Positions 42,743-54,004 of a stretch of DNA of 64,000 bases are shown in pieces. The position numbers and the translations under genes were made by a program. The stretch spans positions 3,086,001-3,150,000 of the forward strand of contig JAPWDM010000016.1 of NCBI GenBank assembly GCA_035578155.1. The letters are read 5' to 3'. The stretch is from Brachynemurus nebulosus. Its lineage: Eukaryota > Arthropoda > Insecta > Neuroptera > Myrmeleontidae. Below the pieces are notes generated by a model. The model was not told the origin of the DNA, did not search any database, and was given only the letters and a program-made list of their open reading frames with translations. Position 1 is the first letter of the stretch. Every line of letters begins with the position of its first letter.

Positions 42743-45700
42743 GGTGTAAAGTAAATAAGTTTCATAATTTGCAGGAGAGAAAGGTCTCAGTCTACTAATT
42801 AAGTATTGCTAGTTAAATTTTACCGATCAAGTTTCATTTCAGAAATTTTCGATTGTCAAAAACGTGTTAAAAAATGACCCCTAGAAAAAAAACTTAATCA
42901 GGCTCTGATTACTTATCATTTTTTTCCTTTGTTTTTTTGAATGTAAATTTTTTTGTCAACAAAATATTTTTACCTGCTTGTTTACGAAATCTTTTGAAAA
43001 TAGTTATACAGTAGTGTCCATAAAAATTTGAACATAATTTTTAATGAGACAATTTACGTCATATATCAAATAGATCGATTTCGTCAAATCTCATTAAATT
43101 ATTTGGAAATTTAACAAAGTTCTCTAGATATTTATTTTCTCCAATACCAATAATACGAGCCCTTACCGAAAGAAAAGTTTTTTTGCTGAGATAAAATTTT
43201 GTACCTGACTATCTCAGAGCAAGTACGTTAAGTTGAAGTATTTATGAATTATGACACAACAATTAAATTTTAAAACATTTCTAAAATATACAATTGGTTT
43301 ATTATTCACGCACATACACATACTTTTAATTTTAATACTTTGATTTAAAGAAATTATAAATCGCTAAGTTATTTTCACACAGTTAATTCATGCAACAGTT
43401 TAAAACAGCTTAGACCAGTACCTGTATTGTTAAAAAAATAACGAAGAATGTACTGTTTTATTATTGATAAAATGATAATAAAATAATACGAATACCAATC
43501 GGCAATCATACACATACAACTAAAAATATATATTCATACTTTATAAAATAAATAGGTTACTGGTGTTTCCAAAACACATAAATATATCCAGTATGACAGG
43601 TCATAATATATTATGTTTATGGCTTTTTAAAAAATAATTTTCAAAGATTAGGGTTCCGAAGAACTCTGGAAGGTCTTATAATTTTTTGATTGTAACATTT
43701 TCAGAAATTCCACGCCTTTGGATGTATGAACACGAAATTTTGCAAATATAATACATGCTACAAATAGATATCTCAATTAACCGTCAGTAAAACAATTTCT
43801 TTCTTAATTTCATATGGTACCTATCTTCCGTATTTAAAGCTGGGCATAAACAATTTTAGTACACTTAGTAAGTGAAATTTTACGTCAAAGTATATTCTGA
43901 TATTAGATAACATTTCCAAAAATTCAAATCAAAATTATTAAGAGAAATGCTGAAAAATTTTTTTCGTAAATTCCTTCAAAAATAATTATATGTATACTGT
44001 TTGCAGCATATCATTAGAAAAATCTTTTAAAATCAAGTTAAGGTTCTTTTAACAACTTTTTATACCTCGTTTCAGAAATATTGTATTTCAAAGTCCATGT
44101 GGTTTGTAAGGAATCCAATTACCACTTAATTGATCCTTAAGTAACACAAGTACAAATATATTTATTTATTTTCACAGTAAACCGTAAAAAAATATGCGAT
44201 GCGATGTATTTTATCCCCAAAAATACAAAAACGCAAATAACTCAGGAACTCGGCTTAATGTGTGTTAAATACGCACTTGGCCAACTCCTTGATTATCGAT
44301 GGTTGATGTGATGATATCATGATTGTCTGTGAATCCCCAAGTACATATGTATGTCTGTAATTGTTTATTTAAAAAAAATGTTTTGACGATTTTGACACAC
44401 TGGAAACTGAAAAGGAATATTTATCAATTTGAATGAATCAATAGATAAGGTAAATGACCCAAAATCAGACAGTGTCTTAAAATCAAACGTTTATATTATT
44501 TTAAAGAATTTAAAAAAAATTCTGCTTTTAAAACGTTCGTTTTGTATATCAGAGATATCTATGAACATTAGGTAATACTACCTTTTGTATATTTCGAGTT
44601 ATTTTTAACAAATATTGTACTAAAATTAATGATCAATTAGTTATTTTGCGAAATATACAACAAAACAGTATTGATTTTTATATTAGCAGAAATTGGAAAA
44701 GTACATTATTAACTAATATGTACGTGTAATAAATAAAGCAATTTTTCGATAAATTATACTTAACCCTTAACCGGTAAGGTGAATTTTTATAATAATCACG
44801 GTAAAGTGATATCTGAGAGACATCAACAGATTAACATACCGCGGGCTGGTAACATAGATAGCCAAAAACTGGACTGAACTTTTTGTATACGACTCACAGA
44901 CATCACCTTACCGGTTAAAGGTTAAATGCATCTTTATCAATTTTTTTTTCTTTTTTATTTGAGCTAAGGCGTTTATAGTCAAAATTATGGACACTGTTGA
45001 ATTTAAAAACACGAAAATAAGTTCACAAAGGTATTGAATTTAGAGCTAAGTCTTATGGTAGATGTCGAAATTATGTGTCATTTCAGTAGTACAAAAATTC
45101 TTATTTTTTGTATTTTATCTTTCTATTTTTCTTAAGTGATAATTTATCTAAAGTAAAAATTTTGGTCTGGTTGTTGACAAAAGACTTTGAGCCTTTCCAA
45201 CGAATTTTAAATTATTCTAGGAAAATATGTTTAGTTCTTCCTTAAAGTGTCGGAATTTGGGACATTTACCTTACTGTATATTTGCTTACATACATAATTA
45301 TGTATGTTTATAGTATCTCTTATTAAATGTATTTTAATATTTTATTATTATTATTGGTACTCTTATTTTGATGTGTGTCGCAGGTACATAAATTATTATT
45401 TAAATGTGTTTTGTTTCAGCTTGCTGGTATAATAGAACAAATTTGGTAAAATAATTTTACAATAATGATAATTAATGCCGAAGTTTGGAATTCTCTGTTA
45501 CAGTTTTCCGCTAAAGTTACTCACTTATGAATAAAAATTCACTTTTTAATCTGTGTTGTGTACCAACAATATTAACAACAATGTTTTATGACAGTTAAAA
45601 GAAAGTTTTTATTTTGGTTTGTTTAAAAATTCAAGTGTAATTTTTAATTAAATTAATACTTGTAATTAAAGTAATGCAACTAAATATTTGTAATTAAAGA

Positions 45701-46107
45701 AATTCAACAATACCACAGTTACGGTTCTTGCAATATTCATAACCTCCTGTGAAATAAAAACCTACAAAAATATTTCAAACATATTTTAACCAAAATTTAT
45801 GAAAAACAGTGTTCGGTTTTTTTTTACTATACACTACCTAATCAATTCAAAAGTCGGAAGATGTTTACATATTGTCGTAAAATAAAAAAAAAAATATTTT
45901 TATTTTTAAAAAAATTTTATTATACAGGGTGCGAATAATTTTAGTTTGGTCAGAGGCGTATTCAGAGAAATTCATATTAAACGATGAGCTGGCTGGGATG
46001 CGATTTTCTCAGATAGCGAATTCCGAAAAAATTTTTATGTCTTCGGCAATTTTACACCGAGATAAACCATCTCTCAAAAGGATGAAACTTATTTACTTTA
46101 CACCCTG
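42740..46107. mobile_element. TA-flanked insertion with CAGGGTG ends in E2
   Basis: The left end CAGGGTGTAAAGTAAATAAG and the inverted right end share 26 bp, and TA flanks both. The 3.37-kb interior has no convincing gene. It contains a TTAA-flanked MITE (44764-44921) and near its right end another CAGGGTG (45925), so the last 183 bp may be a separate small element. The ends closely resemble the borders of the zinc-finger cassette in E1. Confidence 0.65.
44764..44921. mobile_element. piggyBac-type MITE, 158 bp
   Basis: TTAA on both sides (44760-44763 and 44922-44925). Ends CCCTTAACCGGTAAGGTGA and its complement, TCACCTTACCGGTTAAAGG, with one change. Non-coding. Confidence 0.82.
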
Positions 46108-46549
46108 TATATATACCATGTGAGTTTTTTGAGAGTTGCCATTTCTATTACAACCAAATTTTTATGACAGAAATGGTACTAGAAAAGGTTCTTTTCTTGG
46201 ATGTAATGGAAATGTAACCAATAAAATCACTATCGGTCGAAGTAGCCTCAAGTACATATGCTTTTTTTTTTATTGCCTAACTGATAAATTAAAGAAAAAT
46301 TAAAAAATTAAACTTGGATAAAAAAAATTTTTTTGCTCCTATATGTTGTTAATTAATGCATTAGATCAGTTTTATCGAAAAATTAATACACAGTCTCATT
46401 TAAAAATCTATAATTTTGTACCGTAGCTCGAAAACCATAAGAGCTATAAAACTCCTGACTGTAGCAATCGGTTGCCCCTGTCGATATATACAACTCTTAT
46501 TTGAACAATTTTTCGATGAAATCAACGGTTTGGCTGTAATAAAAATGGC
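46108..46549. other. E2 DNA between insertion and zinc-finger gene
   Basis: No gene or repeat recognised. It is not homologous to the corresponding part of E1. Confidence 0.45.
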
Positions 46550-46550
46550 A

Positions 46551-46620
<70 letters not shown>
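46550..46620. repeat. (TA)n tract merging into a TATA box
   Basis: About 70 bp of TA whose last bases form the TATATAAGG box of the following gene. Length changes here would alter the DNA just upstream of the promoter. Confidence 0.9.
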
Positions 46621-46624
<4 letters not shown>

Positions 46625-46651
46625 CTCAACCCGCGGAATCTTTAGTCAGTC
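46616..46651 (+). promoter_or_regulatory. Core promoter of the E2 zinc-finger gene
   Basis: TATATAAGG (46616-46624) and TCAGTC (46646-46651) are 30 nt apart, exactly as in E1. The intervening bases (CTCAACCCGCGGAATC) are unrelated to E1. The ATG follows at 46704. Confidence 0.75.
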
Positions 46652-46703
46652 GAATTCGGTTCAGCTATTCGTAAACAAGTTGCAATCATAATACTGTGAA
46701 GCT

Positions 46704-47853
46704 ATGCATAGTTGTGAATTTTGTGGTATGAAATTTTCGCGAAAATTTAATCTCTCGCGTCATTTAAGAACTCAACATGATTCGTCTGAGAATGATAAAA
46801 ATTATGAAAATGGAATAAGTCAATTTGAAAATTCCACGAATCAGTCAGTAAATAATGGGACACACGTGAACAGCGCGTAGAAGAGGAGATTTTCAATACA
46901 AAGTGAATCGTCAAAATCTACTGATGAAGATGATGATGGTGAAATCAGCTATAGCTTTGAAGCAAGAAATGACATTGAAGAAAAGGAAGATAAAGCACCA
47001 GTATTTCAAAATCAACACGAAGATGACACAGATCGATCTAAAAGAAACTTGAATACTTTTAATGAAAGTATGATGGCTGCAGCAGAAGCAATCAAAAGTA
47101 AATTCGATTCTTTAAAAAACTCGCATAATATGTTGAAATCTGTGAATGACGAAGACAATCGATCTAACGAACAAAAGCATTTACTATCGCCTGATAACTA
47201 CAAATAAACAAGTTTTACTCCAAAAATGGCTGGTCTCTTGCAAACTGCACTAGACATATTAATAATGATCAAAGAGCTTCAGAACGCATGCGCAAAGGAC
47301 GAAGCCCAAGAAGATAAAAATTCAGAAGAAAAAGAACAACCTTCAACATCTAAGTCAATAAATGGGGAAGCTAAACGTTTGAAGTATGATGAAAACGCTA
47401 ACCTTCATAATTCGAAACCTGTTGATGAAGAAGAATATTTTGATGATCCGAACCATTTAGTCGATGAACTAAGAAGTTTAGCGACTGAAACGCAAATTGG
47501 AGAAGAAATGGTTAATACTATGTGCAACTTAAAGGAAAGGCATCATATTGTAAATCCCAGCTTTGCGGATTATATCGAAAATGAGAAAAAACGAAGCCAT
47601 TTTAATAATTTAAAGGAGAGTGACATTGGGAACCGAATTATCTCGATAACTCGGAAATTGGAAAAGCATGATATTATTGAGCCAGTGTTAAAGTATGTAT
47701 GATGAAGATAGCGATGAAAAAACATCTGCTAGCGACAACGAAGATGCTGCGACCGAAGGAGAATTTGATGATGACGAGAATACAGTCGTCGACGATGGTG
47801 ATGAAAAAATTGCGGGTAAAGGGTTATACTTACGACCCTATAGGAGGTTTTAA
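46704..47853 (+). pseudogene. Zinc-finger protein gene of E2, different finger, two stops and a frameshift
   Basis: Starts MHSCEFCGMKFSRKFNLSRH, a complete C2H2 finger (C-x2-C-x12-H-x4-H) that differs from the E1 finger almost throughout. From about 46835 the DNA is highly similar to the E1 gene. TAG at 46878-46880 (GAG in E1) and TAA at 47205-47207 (in the Tyr-Arg-Glu-Thr region) are in frame. After 47700 a small deletion shifts the frame, in which the final GKGLYLRPYRRF is still readable. It was therefore functional until fairly recently but is dead in this copy. Polyadenylation-like AATAAAATA follows near 47936. Confidence 0.87.
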
Positions 47854-48170
47854 AACAAAACTCTTAACATTTTATGAGTTGTAAACTAAACCAATAGTGT
47901 AACTTTTCCAATAGCTGTATACCAAAGTTAATTATTTAATAAAATATTTTAAAATTATGTGAGTGTTATTTTTTCTTACATACCAAAGTCCTTAAACAAT
48001 TTACTTACAACGAACTATGTAATGTGTATTTTTTGAACTATTCAAAATGGTGTTATTTAAATGTATTTAGGAAATTCTTATATTTTGGGTACACACTGAG
48101 ATGAATATTGTTAGCTAGCAATGATTAAAACATGTAAAACACGCAAAATGTGTTTAGGAAATTCTAACAT
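47854..48170. other. Right-arm non-coding DNA of E2
   Basis: The 3' flank of the zinc-finger gene, matching 9386-9560 of E1, then DNA not found in E1. Confidence 0.6.
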
Positions 48171-48361
48171 GAAAATGACGAATGGAGAACGGTTTAATTA
48201 CATCATCCGAACAATACAGATATAATTAAAACGGTATATAACCACACAATGATTGAAAAATTATTAAGCTGAAGTGGCTGAGATTCGAACCCAGGTACCT
48301 CGAATTATATATCTGTATTGTTCGGATGATGTAACAAAACCCCTCTCCATTCGTCATTTTC
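48171..48361. mobile_element. MITE-like inverted repeat with a tRNA T-arm-like motif
   Basis: GAAAATGACGAATGGAGA at the left and its complement at the right (ending 48361), extended by the inverted CATCATCCGAACAATACAG. Between them the minus strand has CTGGGTTCGAATCTCAG (48278-48294), a T-stem/loop with B-box sequence. No other tRNA arm is present. Confidence 0.6.
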
Positions 48362-48454
48362 ATACATACGTTCAATTATTAAAATATTACATGTATATTT
48401 AGCGTGCCGCTTTCATTCACTTTTTTCAAAATTACCCTCTATATATGCATTGTT

Positions 48455-50040
48455 CTTACATGCTCCTGAATATAGGCAATTAAATTGCATTGCCCTATTG
48501 ACATTCTAGCGCAATAGAACATATGTGTAAACTATGTAATTCTTACCAATAAGTATTTACCTATATTATTAATGATTTGTTAATTTGAAGTATCGTTGAA
48601 CAATAATGATCTAAAACTGCTGAGCAGGAAAGGGCTAATTAATTGGATACAACTTAATCCTGAAAAAACATTCCTATGGTTTTAGTGTCTACAGGAGGCT
48701 TTGAGTCGCTTTTTAAAAACGATGAGAGTTATTTACTTTCCACCCTATAAACGCATTTATTCTTAAAGTATTAAATTACATTTTCAATTCGTTACTTACA
48801 ATTAGTAACTGTAACTGATAATTTTGTACTGATAATTTTTGTTTTGTACTACTTTTGTACTACGTCTTGTAACTGATAATTTTTTAAGTGTTTTTACAAA
48901 ATTAAACTGCAAATAGTTTAAAAACATTTCACTATCCTATAAAATTATTTCTAGAGTACGTGTTTAAAGTTGTACTTAAAGATATTAGCAATATTGCACC
49001 TTTTTTTCATATTATTTGCTGCTTACGTCTAGGAAAGCCAACTTGTATCGATTTGAGGAAAGGGGTACTTTTGAATTTATCTATTAGTTCGAAAGAATTT
49101 TTAACACTATGTGTAGAGCTGAACTGAGTTTCTGTTTTAAATAAAATGTCTAAATGTTTTACTAATTTATGTGACGGACAACCGGCATGCGAAACTACAG
49201 GCTTTATTGGATTATCAGGTTTGTGTGTGTCTTTACGAATCCGTACATTCTAGGAGCTTTTAGATTCACTTCCACTAAATAATGTCTACCTCTGTCAGAA
49301 AACATACTTTTATTATCATTAATTAGTTTTCTTAATTTCTTCATTACATTTATTAGTTGGAGCGGTAAATAAACTTTTTTTGTTTTTAGTTTACATTAAC
49401 TTTCAAAATTTTTGTGTTTTAGTGGAAATTTAGTTATTTCCTTTTTTAGAATTGAAAAAAAATTTAAATATGGCTCTGTATTGTGTGAGTAATCTATATA
49501 CATAGTTAATCCCCAAGCTTACTGGAAGAAAAATCCATCAAATTTAAGGTAACAAGGAGGGTGTTTACAACTTAATTCCGAAAAAAATTAAAATTCCATA
49601 GTCCAAATTAAAGTTTTCATCAATCTTTAGCAAACTTGTTAATATATACATATACATGACTCTTAAAGCAAATTTTTAATAATTAAACACATTTTATTTT
49701 ATAAATAAAATTATAATAATGTAATTAGTAGGTACATATTTAAGTATGTAAAAAATGCTGATTCGATGTTTCATAAAAAAGAATTTCTTGTTTAAGATAT
49801 TACAGTCGTTTACAAAAACTAGAGGTAATTTAAATGTCTATAGGTATATTTAACTAATTTTTAATAATTAAACTATCAAGTAATAAATTTAACAAAAACA
49901 GATATATTGTTTAAGTAAAAATTAAATATGGGAAAGAAATTTTTCTTAAAATATATGGAACATTGTGCTATTAACTTAAGACTAAAAAAAAATATCTATG
50001 AAGAGAAATTAATGTTTCAAAACTGTTTTAAATTCTTGGG
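48455..50040. other. Right-arm non-coding DNA of E2, diverged
   Basis: Matches 9590-10330 and 10828-10880 of E1 in order, with extra DNA between (for example 48810-49760). It includes the decayed outer border of the zinc-finger cassette (CCACCCTATAAAC at 48740-48752). The TTAA MITE of E1's right arm is absent, so that insertion is private to E1. No gene. Confidence 0.6.
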
Positions 50041-50399
50041 AAAATGACGGAATCCATTTATAATGAATGGATTTCAATAATTTCTTTTTGGGTGGTTTTC
50101 TAATGGCATAAAGTAAAAAGTTTACCCATTTAAAATTACCGCAATTTTGTAAATTCGTAAATTTTCGGAAAAAACAAAAAAATTAGAGATATCAATAAAA
50201 AATGCAATTATCGAAATTTTTTGAATATTTTTTTTTACGAAAATAATAATTGTTATATTTCGTTAAAAGGGCAGTTATCTATACATACTCGTATAATAAA
50301 ACTGTAACGAGACCGTTTCTGTATATGGAATATTTTTTGAAAATTGTACTGGTAGTGTAAATAGTAATCGATGTAGATATCAAAACATCGGTTTTTAAA

Positions 50400-50930
50400 A
50401 TTTTTGTCTGTCTGTCTGTCTTTCTGTCTGTCTGTTTGTCTGTCGGTCAGTCTGTCTGTTCACGCATCACGCAGAAATTACTGAACGGATTTTGATGAAA
50501 TTTGGTATGATGATAACTTATTACCTGGGTCAACATCTAGGATACTTTTTACTACGAGAAAATGTCTCATTCCCACGGGAAAATAGGAAAATCATTGTCA
50601 ACATGTGCACACACTACGGAAAATTACTGAACGGATTTTGATGAAATTTGGCTTGGTGATAACTTATTACTTGGATCAACATTTAAGATACTTTTACCCC
50701 GGGAAAATATCTTATTCCCACGGGAAAATAGAAAAACCATTTTGAGCATCTGCACACATTACCTACACAAAAAGTATTGAATGGATTTTTATGAAATTTG
50801 GTGTGGTGATAACTTATTACCTGGGTCAACATCTAAGATACTTTTTAGACCGGGAAAATGTCTCATTCCCACGGGAAAATAAAAAAAACCATTTTGAGCA
50901 TGTGCATCCATTACCCAAAAATTATTGTTC
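50400..50930. repeat. (TGTC)n tract and three repeats of about 150 bp
   Basis: After a TGTCTGTC tract (50404-50460) come three units containing TGAACGGATTTTGATGAAAT, GATAACTTATTACCTGG-TCAACAT and TCCCACGGGAAAATA (starting near 50475, 50627 and 50775). I recall this combination as common in insect mobile elements but cannot assign the class. It is an insertion into E2. Confidence 0.7.
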
Positions 50931-50959
50931 TATCCAAGTTCTGTATAATTATTACATTT

Positions 50960-51665
50960 ATATACTGAGTTGATAACAATGTGTCGCGCGAACGACGTCG
51001 CGGGTACAGTTAGTTTAAACCAATTTTCTTCGACGTTGCCACTTTCGATGTCATCCATTAATATTATTGGTGGAGCATTCAAGCAGCTAACTCCTTTACA
51101 TTGTAAACACGCTACTGAACAATGTAAGCCACTCTTTCTACATCCACAAGCAAAACTACAACCAGTTTTACAAGAACAAAAAATCATTTTTAATAAATTT
51201 TCAGATGCCGGTGGTTGGTTCATAGTGACTGGTACTAAAAAATTATCTTTTTTTGCCATCCCCATTCTTCTGGCAACTTTTCATGTCCCATCCACAACTG
51301 TACTTGCAAATATACTCTTTTTATATGTTCTAAGCTAGCATCGTGAGTAGGTATCAATGAAGCCAAATTGACACAAGTATTTTTACTAGTAGCTTTCAGA
51401 AAGGATCGGTATCGATAATATTATTTATGTTACATTCATTTTTAGGAACACCATATAATGCTAAAATGCATAAAATACCCGATTGCAAAATATCAGAGAC
51501 GTCAGCATTTTCATTAGTGAAAATATTGGCAGCATCTTATAAATCTGTGCGACTTTCAAATAATTTAGCAAATTTAATTTTACCCTTTTTGTAAAAAGCT
51601 GATGTTGTATCACATCCAGTTAAAGCATTTAAAAATAGAATATGTTTCTTACACATTGATAATGC
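50960..51665 (-). pseudogene. Fragment of a mobile-element protein with a CXC-type cysteine-rich domain
   Basis: Pieces in order on the minus strand: MCKKHILFLNALTGCDTTSA, AANIFTNENADVSDI, LCILALYGVPKNECN, then after frameshifts a WGW segment and PVTMNQPPASENLLKMIFCS, ending in a cluster of ten or more cysteines (C-S-C-K-T-G-C, C-G-C-R-K-S-G-L, C-x3-C-x2-C, C-L-N). The cluster resembles the CXC domain of tesmin/TSO1 proteins. I recall the LTGCDTTSA-plus-CXC combination from many insect mobile-element proteins, whose function I do not know. At least three frame changes or stops make it a relic. Confidence 0.7.
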
Positions 51666-51779
51666 CTGTTCAATACTTTTATTGGAGTAAATTTTTGCGG
51701 GTACTTTTAATTTTCTTTTGCTGGTTTCAGAAAATATATTTCTCTATGGGTAGGTGTTACATTTTACAAATTGGTTACA

Positions 51780-51868
51780 TTTTAAACGGTTTCTCGATGA
51801 TCCGGCTTTTTCGTAAATCCGGCCTACCGGCCGCCCATTTAAGCCGGATTATCGAGGTCTTACTGTAC
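51780..51868. mobile_element. End of a pogo/mariner-type element
   Basis: CCGGATTATCGAGGTCTTACTG followed by TA is a typical TIR end (inverted: CAGTAAGACCTCGATAATCC). A second, inner inverted segment (GATGATCCGGC) precedes it. I found no partner end, so this may be a very short or truncated element. Confidence 0.5.
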
Positions 51869-52139
51869 ATGCAACACCTACCTTTCAAGGACGTTTGCTA
51901 TCCCTTTGTATACTTTATATAGAATTTAAATAATTCTCAAAAGAAAAGAAAAATATAGCTGCAGAAAGAATATATTATACTAAAAGTAACGTCATTTTCA
52001 TTAGACTGCCCTTAAAAAAAAAAAAAAAAAAAGAAAAAGAAAAAAAAAGCGGAAGATTTAAAGAGGTAAACTTTTTATTTTTGAGTATAAGAAATTCAAA
52101 AAATCCAAAATCATTCAAATCCATTCATTATAACTGTAT

Positions 52140-52637
52140 TCCGCGGTATAAACCTAACTGCATTGGACTAATATTATTATTACATATTAGGCTTTAAAAA
52201 TATTAAGAAATATGATTTTTTAAAATATATTTATATTGTGAAATATGATTTTAACGGTGTAGAAATCCTTTAACAGAGTACTGTATAGCTTAGGTTTCAA
52301 ATTTATCTTTTAATATGTACCTAAATGAAAAGAATGCTATAGAGTGGTTTAAACTATAGCGTGCACTTTAATTTCAAATTAAATTTTTATAACATTGCTA
52401 ACAAAAATCTGTATATGAATAAGAAACTAACTCTTTTCCTACTAATAATCATTTATTTAAATTACACAAGGTTAATAATAGCAAATATACATACACACAA
52501 TTATGTGAATTTTATGTCGAATTATAATATTCGAGTAATGTTTGTACTTTGAATAAAGCAAGTGATAACATAATTTTTATTTTTACATATTAGACGGAAA
52601 TTTTTTGTTCGTAGTATTAGTAGCAATAATCTTTTAA
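52140..52637. other. Right-arm non-coding DNA of E2 before gene X
   Basis: Matches 10900-11575 of E1 with many changes and deletions. The 63-codon frame here is not conserved. Confidence 0.6.
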
Positions 52638-52724
52638 TGACGTCAGTAAAACATGCATACACACGACTTATTTAAGCAAGCTCACACCTATAAAAACCAG
52701 TTTTATTTTAAAGAAAACATTAGT
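52638..52724 (+). promoter_or_regulatory. Promoter of right gene X of E2
   Basis: TGACGTCA (52638-52645), TATAAAAA (52689-52696), ATTAGT (52719-52724). Spacings 51 and 30 nt, as in E1. A partial copy of the upstream part, including TGACGTCA, recurs downstream of the gene at 53330-53408. Confidence 0.72.
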
Positions 52725-52767
52725 TACTGAATTCTGAGCCGAACAGTTTGGCTCTAGACATCACACA

Positions 52768-53221
52768 ATGACGACCGACGCTGCGATTGTTGATTTCCAA
52801 GGCTTTGTAAGCACAACAAAGGGGGAATTCTACGTAAAGGAATTGGCTGTGTTGAAATTCGATTCTTCCGAAGAAAATTATGATGAAGATTATATACTAC
52901 AACACTATATTTTCAAATCACCAATACCGTTTTGTGAATTAAGTGAAAAAGATCAGCGCATAGCTCGTTGGTTGTGGAAAAATAATAAACAATCTACACG
53001 GAACTCGAATTATCTATACGAAAGGTGAAGAAAAAGTGCGGTATTTGAAACGACTACTGCCGTCGGCGCCCATCATGAACTTTGAAAAAATAACAATCTG
53101 TCCCAAGTTGGGAATCATAACATCAACATACACTAGTCCTCGATGCGGCCATCATTCCGGAGCAACTTGCTCCATGGAAAATGTTATATCCATATACAAA
53201 TATTATTGTAATAACATTTAA
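52768..53221 (+). pseudogene. Gene X, right-arm copy of E2, internal deletion
   Basis: The same start (MTTDAAIVDFQGF) and the same end (SIYKYYCNNI) as the intact copy. A deletion of about 60 bp near 52982 removes HHGFAWMDGHIEYEEL and shifts the frame. The deletion is bounded by short AAT repeats. The rest is highly similar to E1. Confidence 0.87.
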
Positions 53222-53998
53222 ATATTTTATTGTAAAATATTTCTTTTAAATAAATTTATTAAAATTAAAAAAAATGTGTTTTTATTTAGAGGAAAACCTG
53301 TATAAACCTGTTTTCAGATACAAATATACAATCATATGATAAAATTCATTTTTGCGTATTAGACAGAAATCTCCGTTATTAATATAAGTATACCTTCTAA
53401 TGACGTCAGCTGACAATTTAGACAAGTTTAAACCTGTTTTCAGATAAAAAAAAAATGATAAAATTTCCCGGTGGTTTAGACTACTAACGCCATCTTTTCA
53501 TGGGATTTTGAATCAAGGTACAGAATTCGCAGTGGTTCAGACTAGCAACACCATCTTTTAACTATCAAAAAGGATTTTCGGCGCCATCTTTTGACAATTT
53601 TTCAAACCTACGCACAGAGATCGTTAGCATCCGGACGAGCAGCGCATTCTAGTAGCGAATTTACAGGGCTCGAAGATGGGTGCGCCATCTGTTAGGGAAA
53701 TTTTGAATTTTTAGGCTCCGTTAGGTTAAAAAAAAATTTTGTTAGGTTAGGTTACGTTAAAAAAATTTTGTTAGGTTAGACCAAATTTCCTTAGGTTCTG
53801 TTAGGTTGGATCAAGTTCCATTGGGTTCACTTAGGTTAGAAAAAATTTCACTAGATGTCGTTAGGTTTGAGACGAAATTTTGCTGCACCCACCGCCGGAG
53901 GTTTCTAGAACCGCCCCGGTAGTTCTCCCTCCTCCCGAGGTCGCTCAAAAAATCGGGAGGAAGGGAGGTGAGCTCAGAATGCCTCAAAAGCAACTACT
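53222..53998. repeat. Right subterminal region of E2
   Basis: A 3' flank with polyadenylation-like AAATAAATTTATT, a partial promoter duplicate (53330-53408), inverted AGATGGCG boxes (53490-53700), GGTTAGGTT motifs (53715-53870) and the GC-rich hairpin tip (53880-53960). Confidence 0.75.
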
Positions 53999-54004
53999 AA
54001 CCAT
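53999..54004. other. Right target-site duplication of E2 (AACCAT)
   Basis: Identical to 40952-40957. It follows the CT terminus directly. Confidence 0.92.

Larger units (their letters stand above)
40958..53998. mobile_element. E2: second giant Polinton-like element, rearranged
   Basis: A 13,041-bp element starting AGTAGCTG and ending CAACTACT, with a perfect 6-bp duplication AACCAT (40952-40957 and 53999-54004). Architecture as in E1: GC-rich hairpin tips, CCTAAC block, AGATGGCG boxes, gene X at both ends facing outward, a zinc-finger gene, a central CACCAAA array. Its left arm has lost nearly all of its zinc-finger gene and both ends of gene X. It carries several insertions (42740-46107, 48171-48361 and about 50040-52140). 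None of its genes is intact. It sits in the 5' region of a LINE. Confidence 0.85.

Noticed and set aside
50970..51338. 122-codon plus-strand frame
   Set aside because: Antisense to the CXC fragment, whose minus-strand motifs explain the sequence.
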